DNA of 11,376 bases from an uncultured Bacteroidota bacterium (GCA_903929655.1 CAIYVS010000726.1:1-11376); one strand, 5' to 3'; positions 1 through 6,536 are shown, numbered from the stretch's first letter. The notes: a model not told the origin generated them from the letters alone. Numbers and translations: made by a program.

Positions 1-122
1 CCTCTCAAAAGACGACAATGGTATGATAGCCTTTTCAGTTTTATTGAAACAACTAAACTGCCATTAAGTCTGACCGTAACTTCCTAATGCAAAATCTGGG
101 TTAATAGAGGATTCAGATTTTC

Positions 123-462
123 TTATAATTTAGAATATTCTTTATCAGATACATTTAATACCATCAATTGGTAGTACTGCGTTTTAAAGTAATTCCAGAA
201 CGAAATATTCCGCATTAATGAAGGAACTCTTTTGCCGTCTTTTGTAGGCAGGGTATAGTTGGTTGCAGACTGCATTAGGCTATATACTTTTTTGATCCAT
301 TGTTTCTTGAATGCCCCTTTCTAGTTCAACTTCAGAATTCATACTGGGTGTCAATGTCTCCTTACTGGAATTACCAACGGGAATCGGTTTGTTAATTGCC
401 TGCATCTCTTCAGTGGTTCTGCCTCTCGTAATACCCGAGTATTCAAAATAAACAAGCTTGCC
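123..462 (-). pseudogene. C-terminal fragment of an M56/BlaR1-type sensor peptidase, frameshifted
   Basis: Read on the minus strand, this stretch encodes the last ~110 residues of a close relative of the M56 peptidase at 3677-5224. It starts at GKLVYFEYSGITRGRT, runs through a MNSEVELERGIQETMDQK segment, and ends with ISFWNYFK and SDKEYSKL followed by TAA at 123-125. The match breaks abruptly at about 462, so the peptidase half, the membrane segments and the first part of the sensor domain are missing. A run of six T (six A on the coding strand) at 288-293 puts the frame out by one and gives an immediate TAG. With five A the frame continues VYSLMQSATNYTLPTKDGKR, matching the intact paralogue. 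There is no start codon or signal peptide. I infer a dead relic of a duplicated M56 gene. Its 5' side abuts the 3' end of the response regulator gene with only ~24 bp between. Confidence 0.88.
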
Positions 463-486
463 GAGATAGGTGCTTTTTGCCTGTTA

Positions 487-1161
487 TCAAGGACTGAGAC
501 TCTTTGTATCTGTGGTATTAAATATTTCATTTTGCATAACAAAATGTACGAGTTCAGTTCTTTTGTTTATTTCTAACTTCTTGCATATTTCTTTTCTATA
601 AGATTCAACGGTAGCAAATGAAATGTCTAATTTTTCTGCAATTTCTTTATTACTGTTACCCTCAAAAATCAGATGCAAAACTTCCTTTTGTTTAGGAGAT
701 AGTTCATGTATTTTATTATTAAACTTTTTGCATGTATCGAACAGTTTTTTAGGCGCAATCTCTGAATAATAATATTCATGCTCCACTACTGCGTATATCG
801 CATCTTTTATTCTATGGAATGCCCCGTTTTTAGATAAAAAAGCATTTGCCCCTTTTTGCAACATTAACTTTACACTGTACTCCCCACAATATTGTGAAAG
901 GATTATTACTTTCACATCAGACCATTTTTTTTTAATTTCATCAATAGCCTCATATCCATTTACCATCGGCATTCCAATATCAAGGATAATAACGTCGGGT
1001 ATTTGAGCAATAGTTTGCAATTTATCAAAAAGCTCTTTGCCATTTGATGCTTCGAATTGAACCTTCATACCTGGTAAATAAGAAATAAGAGTCCGAAGAC
1101 TGAAACGTATCAAGGAACAATCATCGACAATTGCTATTTGAATTAGTCCTGTTGTTTTCAT
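487..1161 (-). CDS. NarL/LuxR-family response regulator
   Basis: This 224-residue two-domain response regulator is of ordinary length for the NarL/FixJ group. Residues ~7-125 form the receiver domain: acidic pair D13-D14, phosphoacceptor D61 in VIILDIGMP, S89 in VIILSQ and conserved K111 in FLSKNG. Residues ~153-212 form a LuxR-type helix-turn-helix, with LSPKQKEVLHLIFEGNSNKEIAEK followed by the recognition helix region ISFATVESYRKEICKKL. By family knowledge it is phosphorylated by a histidine kinase and then binds DNA to change transcription. No kinase is in this window, so its signal is unknown; it may pair with a distant or hybrid kinase. The start is the ATG at 1161, before an AT-rich 305-bp gap shared with the divergent cysteine-rich gene, which makes that gene a natural candidate target. 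This is inference from position only. The 3' end lies against an M56 pseudogene fragment. Confidence 0.95.
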   Translation of the reverse strand: MKTTGLIQIAIVDDCSLIRFSLRTLISYLPGMKVQFEASNGKELFDKLQTIAQIPDVIILDIGMPMVNGYEAIDEIKKKWSDVKVIILSQYCGEYSVKLMLQKGANAFLSKNGAFHRIKDAIYAVVEHEYYYSEIAPKKLFDTCKKFNNKIHELSPKQKEVLHLIFEGNSNKEIAEKLDISFATVESYRKEICKKLEINKRTELVHFVMQNEIFNTTDTKSLSP

Positions 1162-1466
1162 GATTCATATTTATATATATAATGAGGTGAGAACACGAAA
1201 TTACTAAATATGTGAAAAACCACGCTTTTTACTTTATAAAAATATGATTTATTAAATTGGTTTTATGAATTTATTATTATATAATAAGACCCAATTTATG
1301 AGGTGCTTGCAAAATTATTAGTGCTTCAACCTAAAAATGGGGCGAGTGTATTTTTTTAATCTATTTTATTTTTGTCTTGCAATAAAAACGGCGCCAATCA
1401 ATATTGTGACGGAATCCGAAAAGTCAATAGAGTAGGAACGGTTCAAAAATTTTAAAACAGTTTATC
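1162..1466. other. AT-rich divergent intergenic region
   Basis: This 305-bp gap separates two divergently read genes. I see no credible reading frame in it. It contains a perfect 14-bp palindrome, TTATTATATAATAA, at 1274-1287, and a match to the Bacteroidota -7 consensus TAnnTTTG on the plus strand (TATTTTTG, 1367-1374), ~92 bp before the ATG at 1467. No TTTG/TTG -33 box is found at the usual ~19-21 bp spacing, so that promoter call is weak. A TAATTTTG on the minus strand (1317-1310) is a similarly weak candidate for the response regulator gene. Confidence 0.4.
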
Positions 1467-1979
1467 ATGAAAATCAATTTTAAAAAAATGTTTGAAGTGG
1501 GCATGTTATCACTGTCAATTACGGCTATAGTGGCATGTTTTTCAACGAAAGGGTATTCGCAAGCATCATTATGTCAGCCAGCACAAAATGGTTGTACTGC
1601 TACATGTGGTGGTTCATCCTGTTCATCTAGTGGAGCAGGTCCGTGTAGTTGCGGTTGTGTAGATGGTATAGCAAGTTGCGCGTGTGGCAGTGCCGCTACA
1701 TTCTGCATGTCTTCTTCCCAGGTACAATGCACCCAATTTCTTGGTGGGTTAATTAATCTTATGAATAGTTTTAACACGCCTGAAGGTTTTGCGGGTGCTA
1801 ATGATGTAAGCGGAATTGTAAGTTTATTTCAAAATAACAATTATTTCTTAAATGATAATTCCCCGCAGGGAGACGTGAATCAGTATCGGGGATTAGTAAA
1901 CGATTTAAAAGTTAATGTTCAACCTCAATTTTCACCATTTGAACTTCAGCAAATTAATAACTATGTCAATGTGAATTAA
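1467..1979 (+). CDS. small exported cysteine-rich protein, unknown function
   Basis: This is a 170-residue protein I cannot assign to a family. Residues 1-32 look like an export signal: a Lys-rich start (MKINFKK), a hydrophobic stretch at ~11-24, then KGYSQA, where signal peptidase I could cut. IVAC at 21-24 also resembles a lipobox, so lipidation at C24 is possible. Residues 36-88 hold 11 cysteines (36, 43, 47, 52, 60, 62, 64, 71, 73, 80, 88) among Gly and Ser, including CSCGC and CACG. The remainder (~90-170) has no cysteine, is rich in Asn and Gln, and contains runs that look amphipathic (GGLINLMNSF, VNQYRGLVNDLKV). The cysteines suggest a disulfide-locked or metal-binding exported domain. 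It sits alone, divergent from the response regulator. No dedicated processing, transport or modification genes are next to it, so a peptide natural product role is unsupported. Confidence 0.8.
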   Translation: MKINFKKMFEVGMLSLSITAIVACFSTKGYSQASLCQPAQNGCTATCGGSSCSSSGAGPCSCGCVDGIASCACGSAATFCMSSSQVQCTQFLGGLINLMNSFNTPEGFAGANDVSGIVSLFQNNNYFLNDNSPQGDVNQYRGLVNDLKVNVQPQFSPFELQQINNYVNVN

Positions 1980-2045
1980 AACCACCATTATGAACTAGTC
2001 AATGTATAAACCTTTTAACATTTTCTCATTCTTATGAATTAGGAC

Positions 2046-2060
2046 AATGTGGTCAAAAAT
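2046..2060 (+). repeat. left terminal inverted repeat
   Basis: AATGTGGTCAAAAAT, an exact inverted match to 2590-2604. The match ends on both sides after 15 bp. Confidence 0.75.
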
Positions 2061-2090
2061 AGCTCGTAAAAAGTAGTTCTAAGACATACG

Positions 2091-2129
2091 GTAAAAGGGT
2101 TTCGATTGCATAAATTGAAACCCTTTTAC
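2091..2129. repeat. long hairpin ahead of the transposase fragment
   Basis: Arms GTAAAAGGGTTTCGATT (2091-2107) and AATTGAAACCCTTTTAC (2113-2129) pair over 17 bp, with one G:T wobble and a 5-base loop. The hairpin lies 11 bp before the ATG of the transposase fragment and inside the terminal repeats. Hairpins placed there in insertion sequences commonly limit read-through expression of the transposase from outside promoters; that role here is inference. It lacks a clean T-tract, so it is not a typical intrinsic terminator. Confidence 0.6.
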
Positions 2130-2140
2130 AATTTTAAGAT

Positions 2141-2419
2141 ATGGCTTTTAAAAAGTGTTGGGCATATGGATTTAATGATAGCATTAAATGGGCTATCCAA
2201 AATGGCAAACAGCGATACAAATGCAAAAGGTGTGGTATGCTGTTTTGTTGGGATAATGAGGCTGTAAGTGACGGCAATCGGTTTGTATGGTTCTACAAGC
2301 GGATAATGGTCACCTTATACAAAAACTTGGTTCGGGATAGCGGTATGTCCCAAAGCAGTATCCAAAGACTGTTTAAACGCCTTTTAGAGGATGCCTCTAC
2401 TGTTCCTACCCGAAAATAA
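2141..2419 (+). pseudogene. truncated zinc-ribbon transposase N-terminus
   Basis: The 92-residue reading frame has the start of a transposase of the zinc-ribbon type: an N-terminal KKC, then IQNGKQRYKCKRCGMLF at ~19-35, then a helix-turn-helix-like stretch (~55-85) with MSQSSIQRLFKRLLEDA. In full-length relatives the ribbon has two CxxC knuckles. Here the second knuckle (C28, C31) is intact, but the first reads C6-W-A-Y9, so one metal-binding cysteine appears lost. No catalytic DDE/DDD region follows, and the frame stops at 2419. The remaining ~185 bp to the right terminal repeat shows no recognisable transposase C-terminus. Similar N-termini occur in IS1-like, IS1595-like and variant IS256 transposases, and I cannot choose between them. 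It is almost certainly not an active transposase. An accidental role as a small DNA-binding protein is possible but unsupported. Confidence 0.75.
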
Positions 2420-2455
2420 GTTTTCTTGAGCCATAAAAAAACTTAGCTGCATAAG

Positions 2456-2474
2456 AAAAAAAGGGCCAAAGCCC
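2456..2474 (-). terminator. possible intrinsic terminator, minus strand
   Basis: Read leftward, a short GC hairpin (GGGC, loop TTTG, GCCC; plus-strand 2463-2474) is followed by seven T. It lies ~130 bp past the stop of the DUF6624 gene, inside the inverted-repeat element, and could end that transcript. The 4-bp stem is short, so this is only moderately likely. Confidence 0.45.
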
Positions 2475-2589
2475 CCTATACCGTTTAAGTATCAATTTTA
2501 TTGCTGGCAGGTTGCTCTCCGGCAGAGCCTAGGTCCTCTTCAAATTGACAGATGAATATTAAGAATAGTTATCAATAAAACCACCAACC

Positions 2590-2604
2590 ATTTTTGACCA
2601 CATT
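2590..2604 (-). repeat. right terminal inverted repeat, overlapping a stop codon
   Basis: ATTTTTGACCACATT is the exact inverse of 2046-2060. Its outer two bases form part of the TAA stop (2603-2605, minus strand) of the neighbouring DUF6624 gene. Confidence 0.75.
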
Positions 2605-3574
2605 ACCTTTCTTTTTGTTTTTTCTCTAATCCGGGTAATTGTTTTTTGTAGGCTTCTACGTCCCATTTTATATTCCAGTATTGTACGTATTCTGCAATTG
2701 GGCCCAGGCCTACTTCCGCTCTTCGTTTATCAACATTATCCGGATCTTCCAGGGGCCGCACATACATAACACCATCAGCCCCACTTGCTACCTGGCTGCC
2801 ATAGATCTGTTTCCTCCCTTCGTCCAGTGCAACTCTGTCTTCTAACATGGCAAGAGCGGCGGAATTAGCATGGTGGTTTTTCACAGCCTCGCGCATCATA
2901 GGCAGGTATTTCTCCTGTGTTTTTATATCCGCATGTTGTATCACAAGAAATAAGGTCATGTTTCCTTCTTTACCCACCACATCCCTGCCAAGCCAACCAT
3001 ATTGATCCAGTATCTTCGTTACTTTCAATACATTTACCGAGTCCTTGCGTTCTACTCTGGCTGCTAGTTGCTCGTATTCATCAGATTTAATTCCGTATTT
3101 TTTCATAATGCCATCCAGCTTCATTCTATCGTCCTGGTCGTCATTTAATATAGTATCTAGTTCAGCGACCAGGGGTTTGTTTAAATTGGCTTCAGATTTA
3201 TCTTTATTTTCTTTTACTATGCTGCAAAGTTGCCCCCACCTCTTATCTGTGTGGAGTGATATAAGGTCCGGGTCAATACAAAGGTGGGTATAATCAGAGT
3301 ATCCGGCATTTGTTGCAATGCGGTCCAACTGAAAAAATGCGGAGTCTGTCATGCCTCCCAACGCCATGGCACACGCTGCATTATACCTGTCACCCGGTAC
3401 GCCTTTATTTCCATTTGTTGCAAAAGCTTTTAAATAAGCCAATGAGGATTCTTTATATTGCTTGATATTATAAAGGGAATCTGCCTGTTTAATATAACCG
3501 GAATATACATTATTCACTTGCGCACCAGCTCCTGAGAAGATCAGCAGACACAAGAAAAGGAATATGTTTTTCAT
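2603..3574 (-). CDS. exported DUF6624-domain protein with TPR-like N-terminus
   Basis: The 323-residue protein begins with a signal peptide (MKNIFLFLCLLIFSGAGAQ, cut near residue 19). Residues ~22-120 look like a short helical-repeat (TPR-like) region common in exported Bacteroidota proteins, ending in a DPDLISLHTDKRWGQL segment. Residues ~131-305 match DUF6624: YGWLG at 192-196, IQHADIKTQEKYLPMM at ~212-227, LEDRVALDEGRKQIYGSQ at ~244-261, and RPLEDPDNVDKRRAEVGL with EYVQYW toward the end. The biochemical function of the family is not known to me. It starts 102 bp downstream of the M56 gene on the same strand, so it may share the BlaI-controlled transcript; I see no terminator between them. 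Its stop codon TAA overlaps the terminal repeat of a mobile element, so the last residues (KKQKER) may have been changed by the insertion. Confidence 0.85.
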   Translation of the reverse strand: MKNIFLFLCLLIFSGAGAQVNNVYSGYIKQADSLYNIKQYKESSLAYLKAFATNGNKGVPGDRYNAACAMALGGMTDSAFFQLDRIATNAGYSDYTHLCIDPDLISLHTDKRWGQLCSIVKENKDKSEANLNKPLVAELDTILNDDQDDRMKLDGIMKKYGIKSDEYEQLAARVERKDSVNVLKVTKILDQYGWLGRDVVGKEGNMTLFLVIQHADIKTQEKYLPMMREAVKNHHANSAALAMLEDRVALDEGRKQIYGSQVASGADGVMYVRPLEDPDNVDKRRAEVGLGPIAEYVQYWNIKWDVEAYKKQLPGLEKKQKER

Positions 3575-3676
3575 AAAATAAAATGGATTTGTAAATAAAG
3601 GTGTTTTATATGCTATAAGTATATTTAAGGCATCCCCCCTGTCCCTTCAGCTTTAACAATTGATAGGGAGCAGATT

Positions 3677-5224
3677 TTAGTAGAGAGGAGCATATTCCTT
3701 TTCTGATAAATTGAAAACCTGTAGCTGATGGTCCTGTACTTTAAAGTAATTCCAGAAAGAAATTTCTCTCATTAATGTCGGTACTTTTTTACCGTCTTTT
3801 GTGGGAGCGGTATAATTGGGCACCGATTGCAGCAAACTGTATATTTTTTGGTCCAAGGTGTTTTGAATACTTTTATCTATTTCAGCCTCAGAATTAGGGG
3901 TCTTGCGAAGAATCATATTGCCACTTTTGATCACCGGATTGGTCTGGGTTGTGTCCTCAATTGTTTTGTTTATTGCGCCCATCTCTTCAGCGGTTCTGCC
4001 TCTCGTAATGCCTGAATATTCAAAATACACCAGTTTCCCATTCTCATCTGTTACTACATTATTTAAATGAATTTTGTAATACCCGTTATTTAAGGCGCTT
4101 AAATCATTTCTCATGTTTTTCAAAAGGTACTCTCTAAGATCCTTGTAGGGTGCAGCAAATTGTGGATGCATATCTGTTTCATATTCTGTGAATATCTTTT
4201 TGCTGTTCAATGCCTTTGGTGTCGGCTCTTGCCTGACAATTTTTAGTTGCTTTTCATTTGTAACAGGGTCCTCTACATAAAAGGTGTCGTATGTTATGGA
4301 TGACAATTCAATTGTATTTCCCTTGTAGGTAACAATGTTCCCGTTCTTAACGGGTTTCTCATTCGTCATATTCATGGTCTTGGTACAGCATACCAGGAAA
4401 ACGAAGAGTAAAGGCAGGAGCAGTATCTTGGCACTGTGTCTGAGTGATGATGTGCGATGTGTCAGCATAATGATTCTGTTTTTTATGGGTGAACGATTAA
4501 ATGAATGTGATAAAGAAGGGGCTGGCTGCAGTAATGCCTGTTCTATAAGAAATTGTCCGTATTCCGCCGGGCGGGATGTCGCTATAGCATCAGCCTGGTA
4601 TTCATGAATGAGTAATAAACGTTTGTGATAAACATATACCAAAGGATGGAACCAGAAAGCAATTCTTGATAATTGTAAAATGCACAGGTCAATGAAGTGA
4701 AATGATTTCCAGTGTTGCTCCTCATGTCTGCATATTATACTCCATTGTTCCCTATCGTACTGCTCTTTACTGCAAACAAAAAGATAATTAAATATTGAAA
4801 ATGGCGCATGTTCTTTACCTGTTTCTATAATAGTCCACCTCCCTTCACTTGATCTTTGCCCTTTCGAATAAAGTCTGCTAAGCCCTGCAATTTCTATAAT
4901 TAATGAGGTAAGGCATATCAACACACCAGCAAAATAGATTACCCATAAATAGTTTTCACTGCTAAAGCTTGAGTGGCTTGCTGTGGATGCTTTTAAAATA
5001 GTAGCTTTTATAGCCGCAGCCTGCTGAACAGTTTCGCCCAAAGGAGTTTTATATACGGTTGAACTGCTTTGCCACGCCCATAAAGGTAAAAAGACACCAA
5101 TCAGCAAAGTAAATAACAGGTAAAACCTGTTGTATTTATGGAATGTCTCCCTGCGGAGAAACAAGTCAAAGATAATAAGGCTCAAAAGCCAGGCAGCACT
5201 TATATTCAACAAGTATAGTAGCAT
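3677..5224 (-). CDS. M56-family (BlaR1-type) membrane sensor metallopeptidase
   Basis: This 515-residue integral membrane protease is expected to sense an envelope signal and relieve BlaI repression. Membrane segments are likely at ~1-22, 32-52, 92-115, 180-198 and 264-280. The zinc site is visible: HEEQH at 167-171 and the downstream HEYQAD at 207-212, which gives the third ligand E208. After the last membrane segment (LLLPLLFVFLVCC) the C-terminal ~220 residues face outward. They lack visible SxxK or SxN penicillin-binding motifs, so this is not a classical beta-lactam sensor. Residues ~370-500 (GYYKIHLNNVVTDENGKLVY, then LLQSVPNY..PTKDGKKVP..REISF) resemble a TonB C-terminal domain with an insert at ~405-445. 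M56 proteins with such tails are common in Bacteroidota, and the ligand is unknown. The ATG lies one base after the blaI stop, implying coupled translation. Two paralogous C-terminal copies lie at 123-462 and 5706-6413. Confidence 0.92.
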   Translation of the reverse strand: MLLYLLNISAAWLLSLIIFDLFLRRETFHKYNRFYLLFTLLIGVFLPLWAWQSSSTVYKTPLGETVQQAAAIKATILKASTASHSSFSSENYLWVIYFAGVLICLTSLIIEIAGLSRLYSKGQRSSEGRWTIIETGKEHAPFSIFNYLFVCSKEQYDREQWSIICRHEEQHWKSFHFIDLCILQLSRIAFWFHPLVYVYHKRLLLIHEYQADAIATSRPAEYGQFLIEQALLQPAPSLSHSFNRSPIKNRIIMLTHRTSSLRHSAKILLLPLLFVFLVCCTKTMNMTNEKPVKNGNIVTYKGNTIELSSITYDTFYVEDPVTNEKQLKIVRQEPTPKALNSKKIFTEYETDMHPQFAAPYKDLREYLLKNMRNDLSALNNGYYKIHLNNVVTDENGKLVYFEYSGITRGRTAEEMGAINKTIEDTTQTNPVIKSGNMILRKTPNSEAEIDKSIQNTLDQKIYSLLQSVPNYTAPTKDGKKVPTLMREISFWNYFKVQDHQLQVFNLSEKEYAPLY

Positions 5225-5225
5225 A

Positions 5226-5612
5226 CTATTTCTTTTTGTCGGCGTTATCTAATGTTTTCATTAAATCACTCAGTTCCTTTAAATTCATATTTTCACTTTG
5301 CACTAAAAAGCTCACCAGCTTTTTGGGAGAACCACTAAAGTATTTTTCAACCAGGCTGCTTATCCCGTGCTTTGCATAATCTTCTTTTTCTACAATAGCA
5401 AAATATTGGTGTGTCTTGCCATATGCTTTATGATCCACAAAACCCTTCTTTTCCAATATGCGCACAACAGAAGATACTGTGCTGTGAGGAATTTCCTCAT
5501 CACCCAGTCTTTCTATAATATCCCTCACAAGGCATGGCCCCAGTTGCCAGATGATCTGCATGATCTCTTCTTCTGCTTTGGTAAGTGTGGGTAATTGCTT
5601 ATTCCGTTTCAT
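5226..5612 (-). CDS. blaI: BlaI/MecI/CopY-family repressor
   Basis: The 128-residue protein is of normal family length. Residues ~8-85 form the winged helix: LTKAEEEIMQIIWQLGPCLVRDII, the recognition helix HSTVSSVVRILEKKGFV, and the wing YGKTHQYFAIV. The C-terminal ~40 residues (SLVEKYFSGSPKKLVSFLVQSENMNLKELSDLMKTL) are the usual dimer-forming helices. By family knowledge it binds as a dimer to a short dyad and represses its own operon until the partner M56 protease triggers its inactivation. The partner gene follows after one base (TAG-T-ATG). A dyad with flanking direct repeats sits directly before the start codon and is the probable autoregulatory operator. The gene symbol reflects family, not a proven role in beta-lactam resistance; no beta-lactamase is nearby. 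The ATG at 5612 is the start before the family's first helix. Confidence 0.93.
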   Translation of the reverse strand: MKRNKQLPTLTKAEEEIMQIIWQLGPCLVRDIIERLGDEEIPHSTVSSVVRILEKKGFVDHKAYGKTHQYFAIVEKEDYAKHGISSLVEKYFSGSPKKLVSFLVQSENMNLKELSDLMKTLDNADKKK

Positions 5613-5643
5613 GACGTAAAAATACGTTACAAAACGTAAAAAT
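5613..5643 (-). promoter_or_regulatory. probable BlaI operator
   Basis: Directly before the blaI start lies the perfect dyad TACGTT-acaa-AACGTA (5623-5638). ACGTAAAAAT also occurs twice in direct orientation at 5614-5623 and 5634-5643, 20 bp apart (about two helical turns). BlaI-type repressors bind short palindromes near their own start. That this site is bound by BlaI is inference. Its position, 1-31 bp before the ATG, would let a bound repressor block transcription or initiation. Confidence 0.65.
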
Positions 5644-5705
5644 AAAATTTATTTTAAAAATTCTTCAAAAAAAATTATTAAAGGGTATCGTAGCTGCTCA
5701 GGAAC

Positions 5706-6413
5706 TCAAAGTGCATCATCCGATGCAGAAAAGGTAGCAACATGATTTTTTACCTGGATGGTATTGTCTGCATTAAACATTTTACAGCGGTAATTTATAG
5801 TATTTCCATTCAGCATTGCAGGCTGCATCCGGGGGGTATTATCTAATAAGTTTTTTACACGCTGGCTTATAAGGCTCACAAGTTCGGCAGGGTTTCTTTC
5901 TTCACCCTCAGTATCTGTAATAATATCATTATCAACAAAGGCATAATTGCTGAAACCTACATTGGATGCTGCAGCTTTATTATTAAAAGTTGCGGCCTTG
6001 TGCAGTCCGTCAAAAATATAATAAACCAGTTTGCCGTCTTTATTGATAATTACATCGTTGATGGAAAAAAAGTAAATGCCGTCATTCAATTTATTCAATT
6101 CCTTTTGCAGCTTGTTGAAAATGAAAGTATGATAATGACCTTCATCTCCTATATATCTAGGGCCGGATGTTGCCTCCGGGGCATTATATATTTTTTCAGA
6201 ATTTAGTCTCAGGGGAACAGGTTTCGTTACACGCATCACCTTCCTTTGGCTTACGGGGTCAGCTACATATACCGTATCATTCGTTGCAGATGACATTTCG
6301 AGTGTATTGCCATTATAGCTGATCGTACTAACTGTTTGGGAATAGCCTGTATTGATGCAACAGAAAACACCTGCAATCAGCAGGGGCATAACAACGCCTC
6401 TATACGTAAGCAT
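5706..6413 (-). CDS. secreted standalone copy of the M56 C-terminal (TonB_C-like) sensor domain
   Basis: This 235-residue protein carries a signal peptide (~1-26, hydrophobic MPLLIAGVFCCI, ending TGYSQ). After it the sequence parallels the outward part of the M56 peptidase: ISYNGNTLEMSSATNDTVYVADP matches its VTYKGNTIELSSITYDTFYVEDP; LNSEKIYN matches LNSKKIFT; ELNKLNDGIYFFSINDVIINKDGKLVY matches its DLSALNNGYYKIHLNNVVTDENGKLVY; and a LISQRVKNLLDNTPRMQPAMLNG stretch lines up with the peptidase tail. Its first residues MLTYR also align with MLTHR, the segment ahead of the peptidase's last membrane helix. I infer the gene arose from an M56 gene by loss of the protease half, with the last membrane helix becoming the signal peptide. 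It lies 93 bp upstream of blaI on the same strand. It could bind the same ligand or the M56 sensor itself. It has no catalytic motif. A start at M9 is possible but would lose the only positive charge (R5) ahead of the hydrophobic stretch. Confidence 0.82.
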   Translation of the reverse strand: MLTYRGVVMPLLIAGVFCCINTGYSQTVSTISYNGNTLEMSSATNDTVYVADPVSQRKVMRVTKPVPLRLNSEKIYNAPEATSGPRYIGDEGHYHTFIFNKLQKELNKLNDGIYFFSINDVIINKDGKLVYYIFDGLHKAATFNNKAAASNVGFSNYAFVDNDIITDTEGEERNPAELVSLISQRVKNLLDNTPRMQPAMLNGNTINYRCKMFNADNTIQVKNHVATFSASDDAL

Positions 6414-6536
6414 AAGAAAGGTTTTAAAGTAACAAGAAATATAAAGGTAGAAATTATTACATAAACATACTACCTGCCTGTATTTCAGGCTTTAAAATTC
6501 AGATAGAAATAATAAACCGTTTCCTGGAATTGCTGC

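Larger units (their letters stand above)
2046..2604. mobile_element. 559-bp inverted-repeat-bounded element (MITE-like IS remnant)
   Basis: The sequence AATGTGGTCAAAAAT at 2046-2060 occurs as its exact reverse complement at 2590-2604, giving perfect 15-bp terminal inverted repeats 559 bp apart. Between them lies the 5' end of a zinc-ribbon transposase gene (2141-2419) and no other gene. This layout fits an insertion sequence that lost most of its transposase gene by internal deletion and could move only if a full-length relative supplied the enzyme. I see no convincing target duplication: left flank ...attaggac, right flank acctttct. The insertion may therefore be old or rearranged. I do not assign an IS family with certainty. 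Confidence 0.72.

Noticed and set aside
66..122. Short minus-strand frame containing NPDFALGSYGQT
   Set aside because: It is under 20 codons, ends in a stop, has no start codon and matches nothing I recognise.
351..542. 63-residue minus-strand frame overlapping the response regulator end
   Set aside because: It runs in a different frame from both the regulator and the M56 relic; its sequence is an out-of-frame reading of those two.
1467..1979. Cysteine-rich protein as a RiPP or bacteriocin precursor
   Set aside because: There is no double-Gly leader, no modification enzyme and no dedicated transporter nearby, and the signal peptide points to ordinary export.
2030..2620. Target-site duplication flanking the inverted-repeat element
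   Set aside because: The flanks attaggac (left) and acctttct (right) do not match at any plausible length.
6403..6408. TACGTA near the start of the standalone sensor-domain gene as a second BlaI site
   Set aside because: It is a bare 6-bp palindrome inside the coding start and lacks the TT-n4-AA core of the site before blaI.
6476..6490. Hairpin GCCTG-tattt-CAGGC downstream of etfA as a terminator
   Set aside because: In the etfA direction the hairpin is followed by AGGTAG and not by a T-run, and the stem is only 5 bp.
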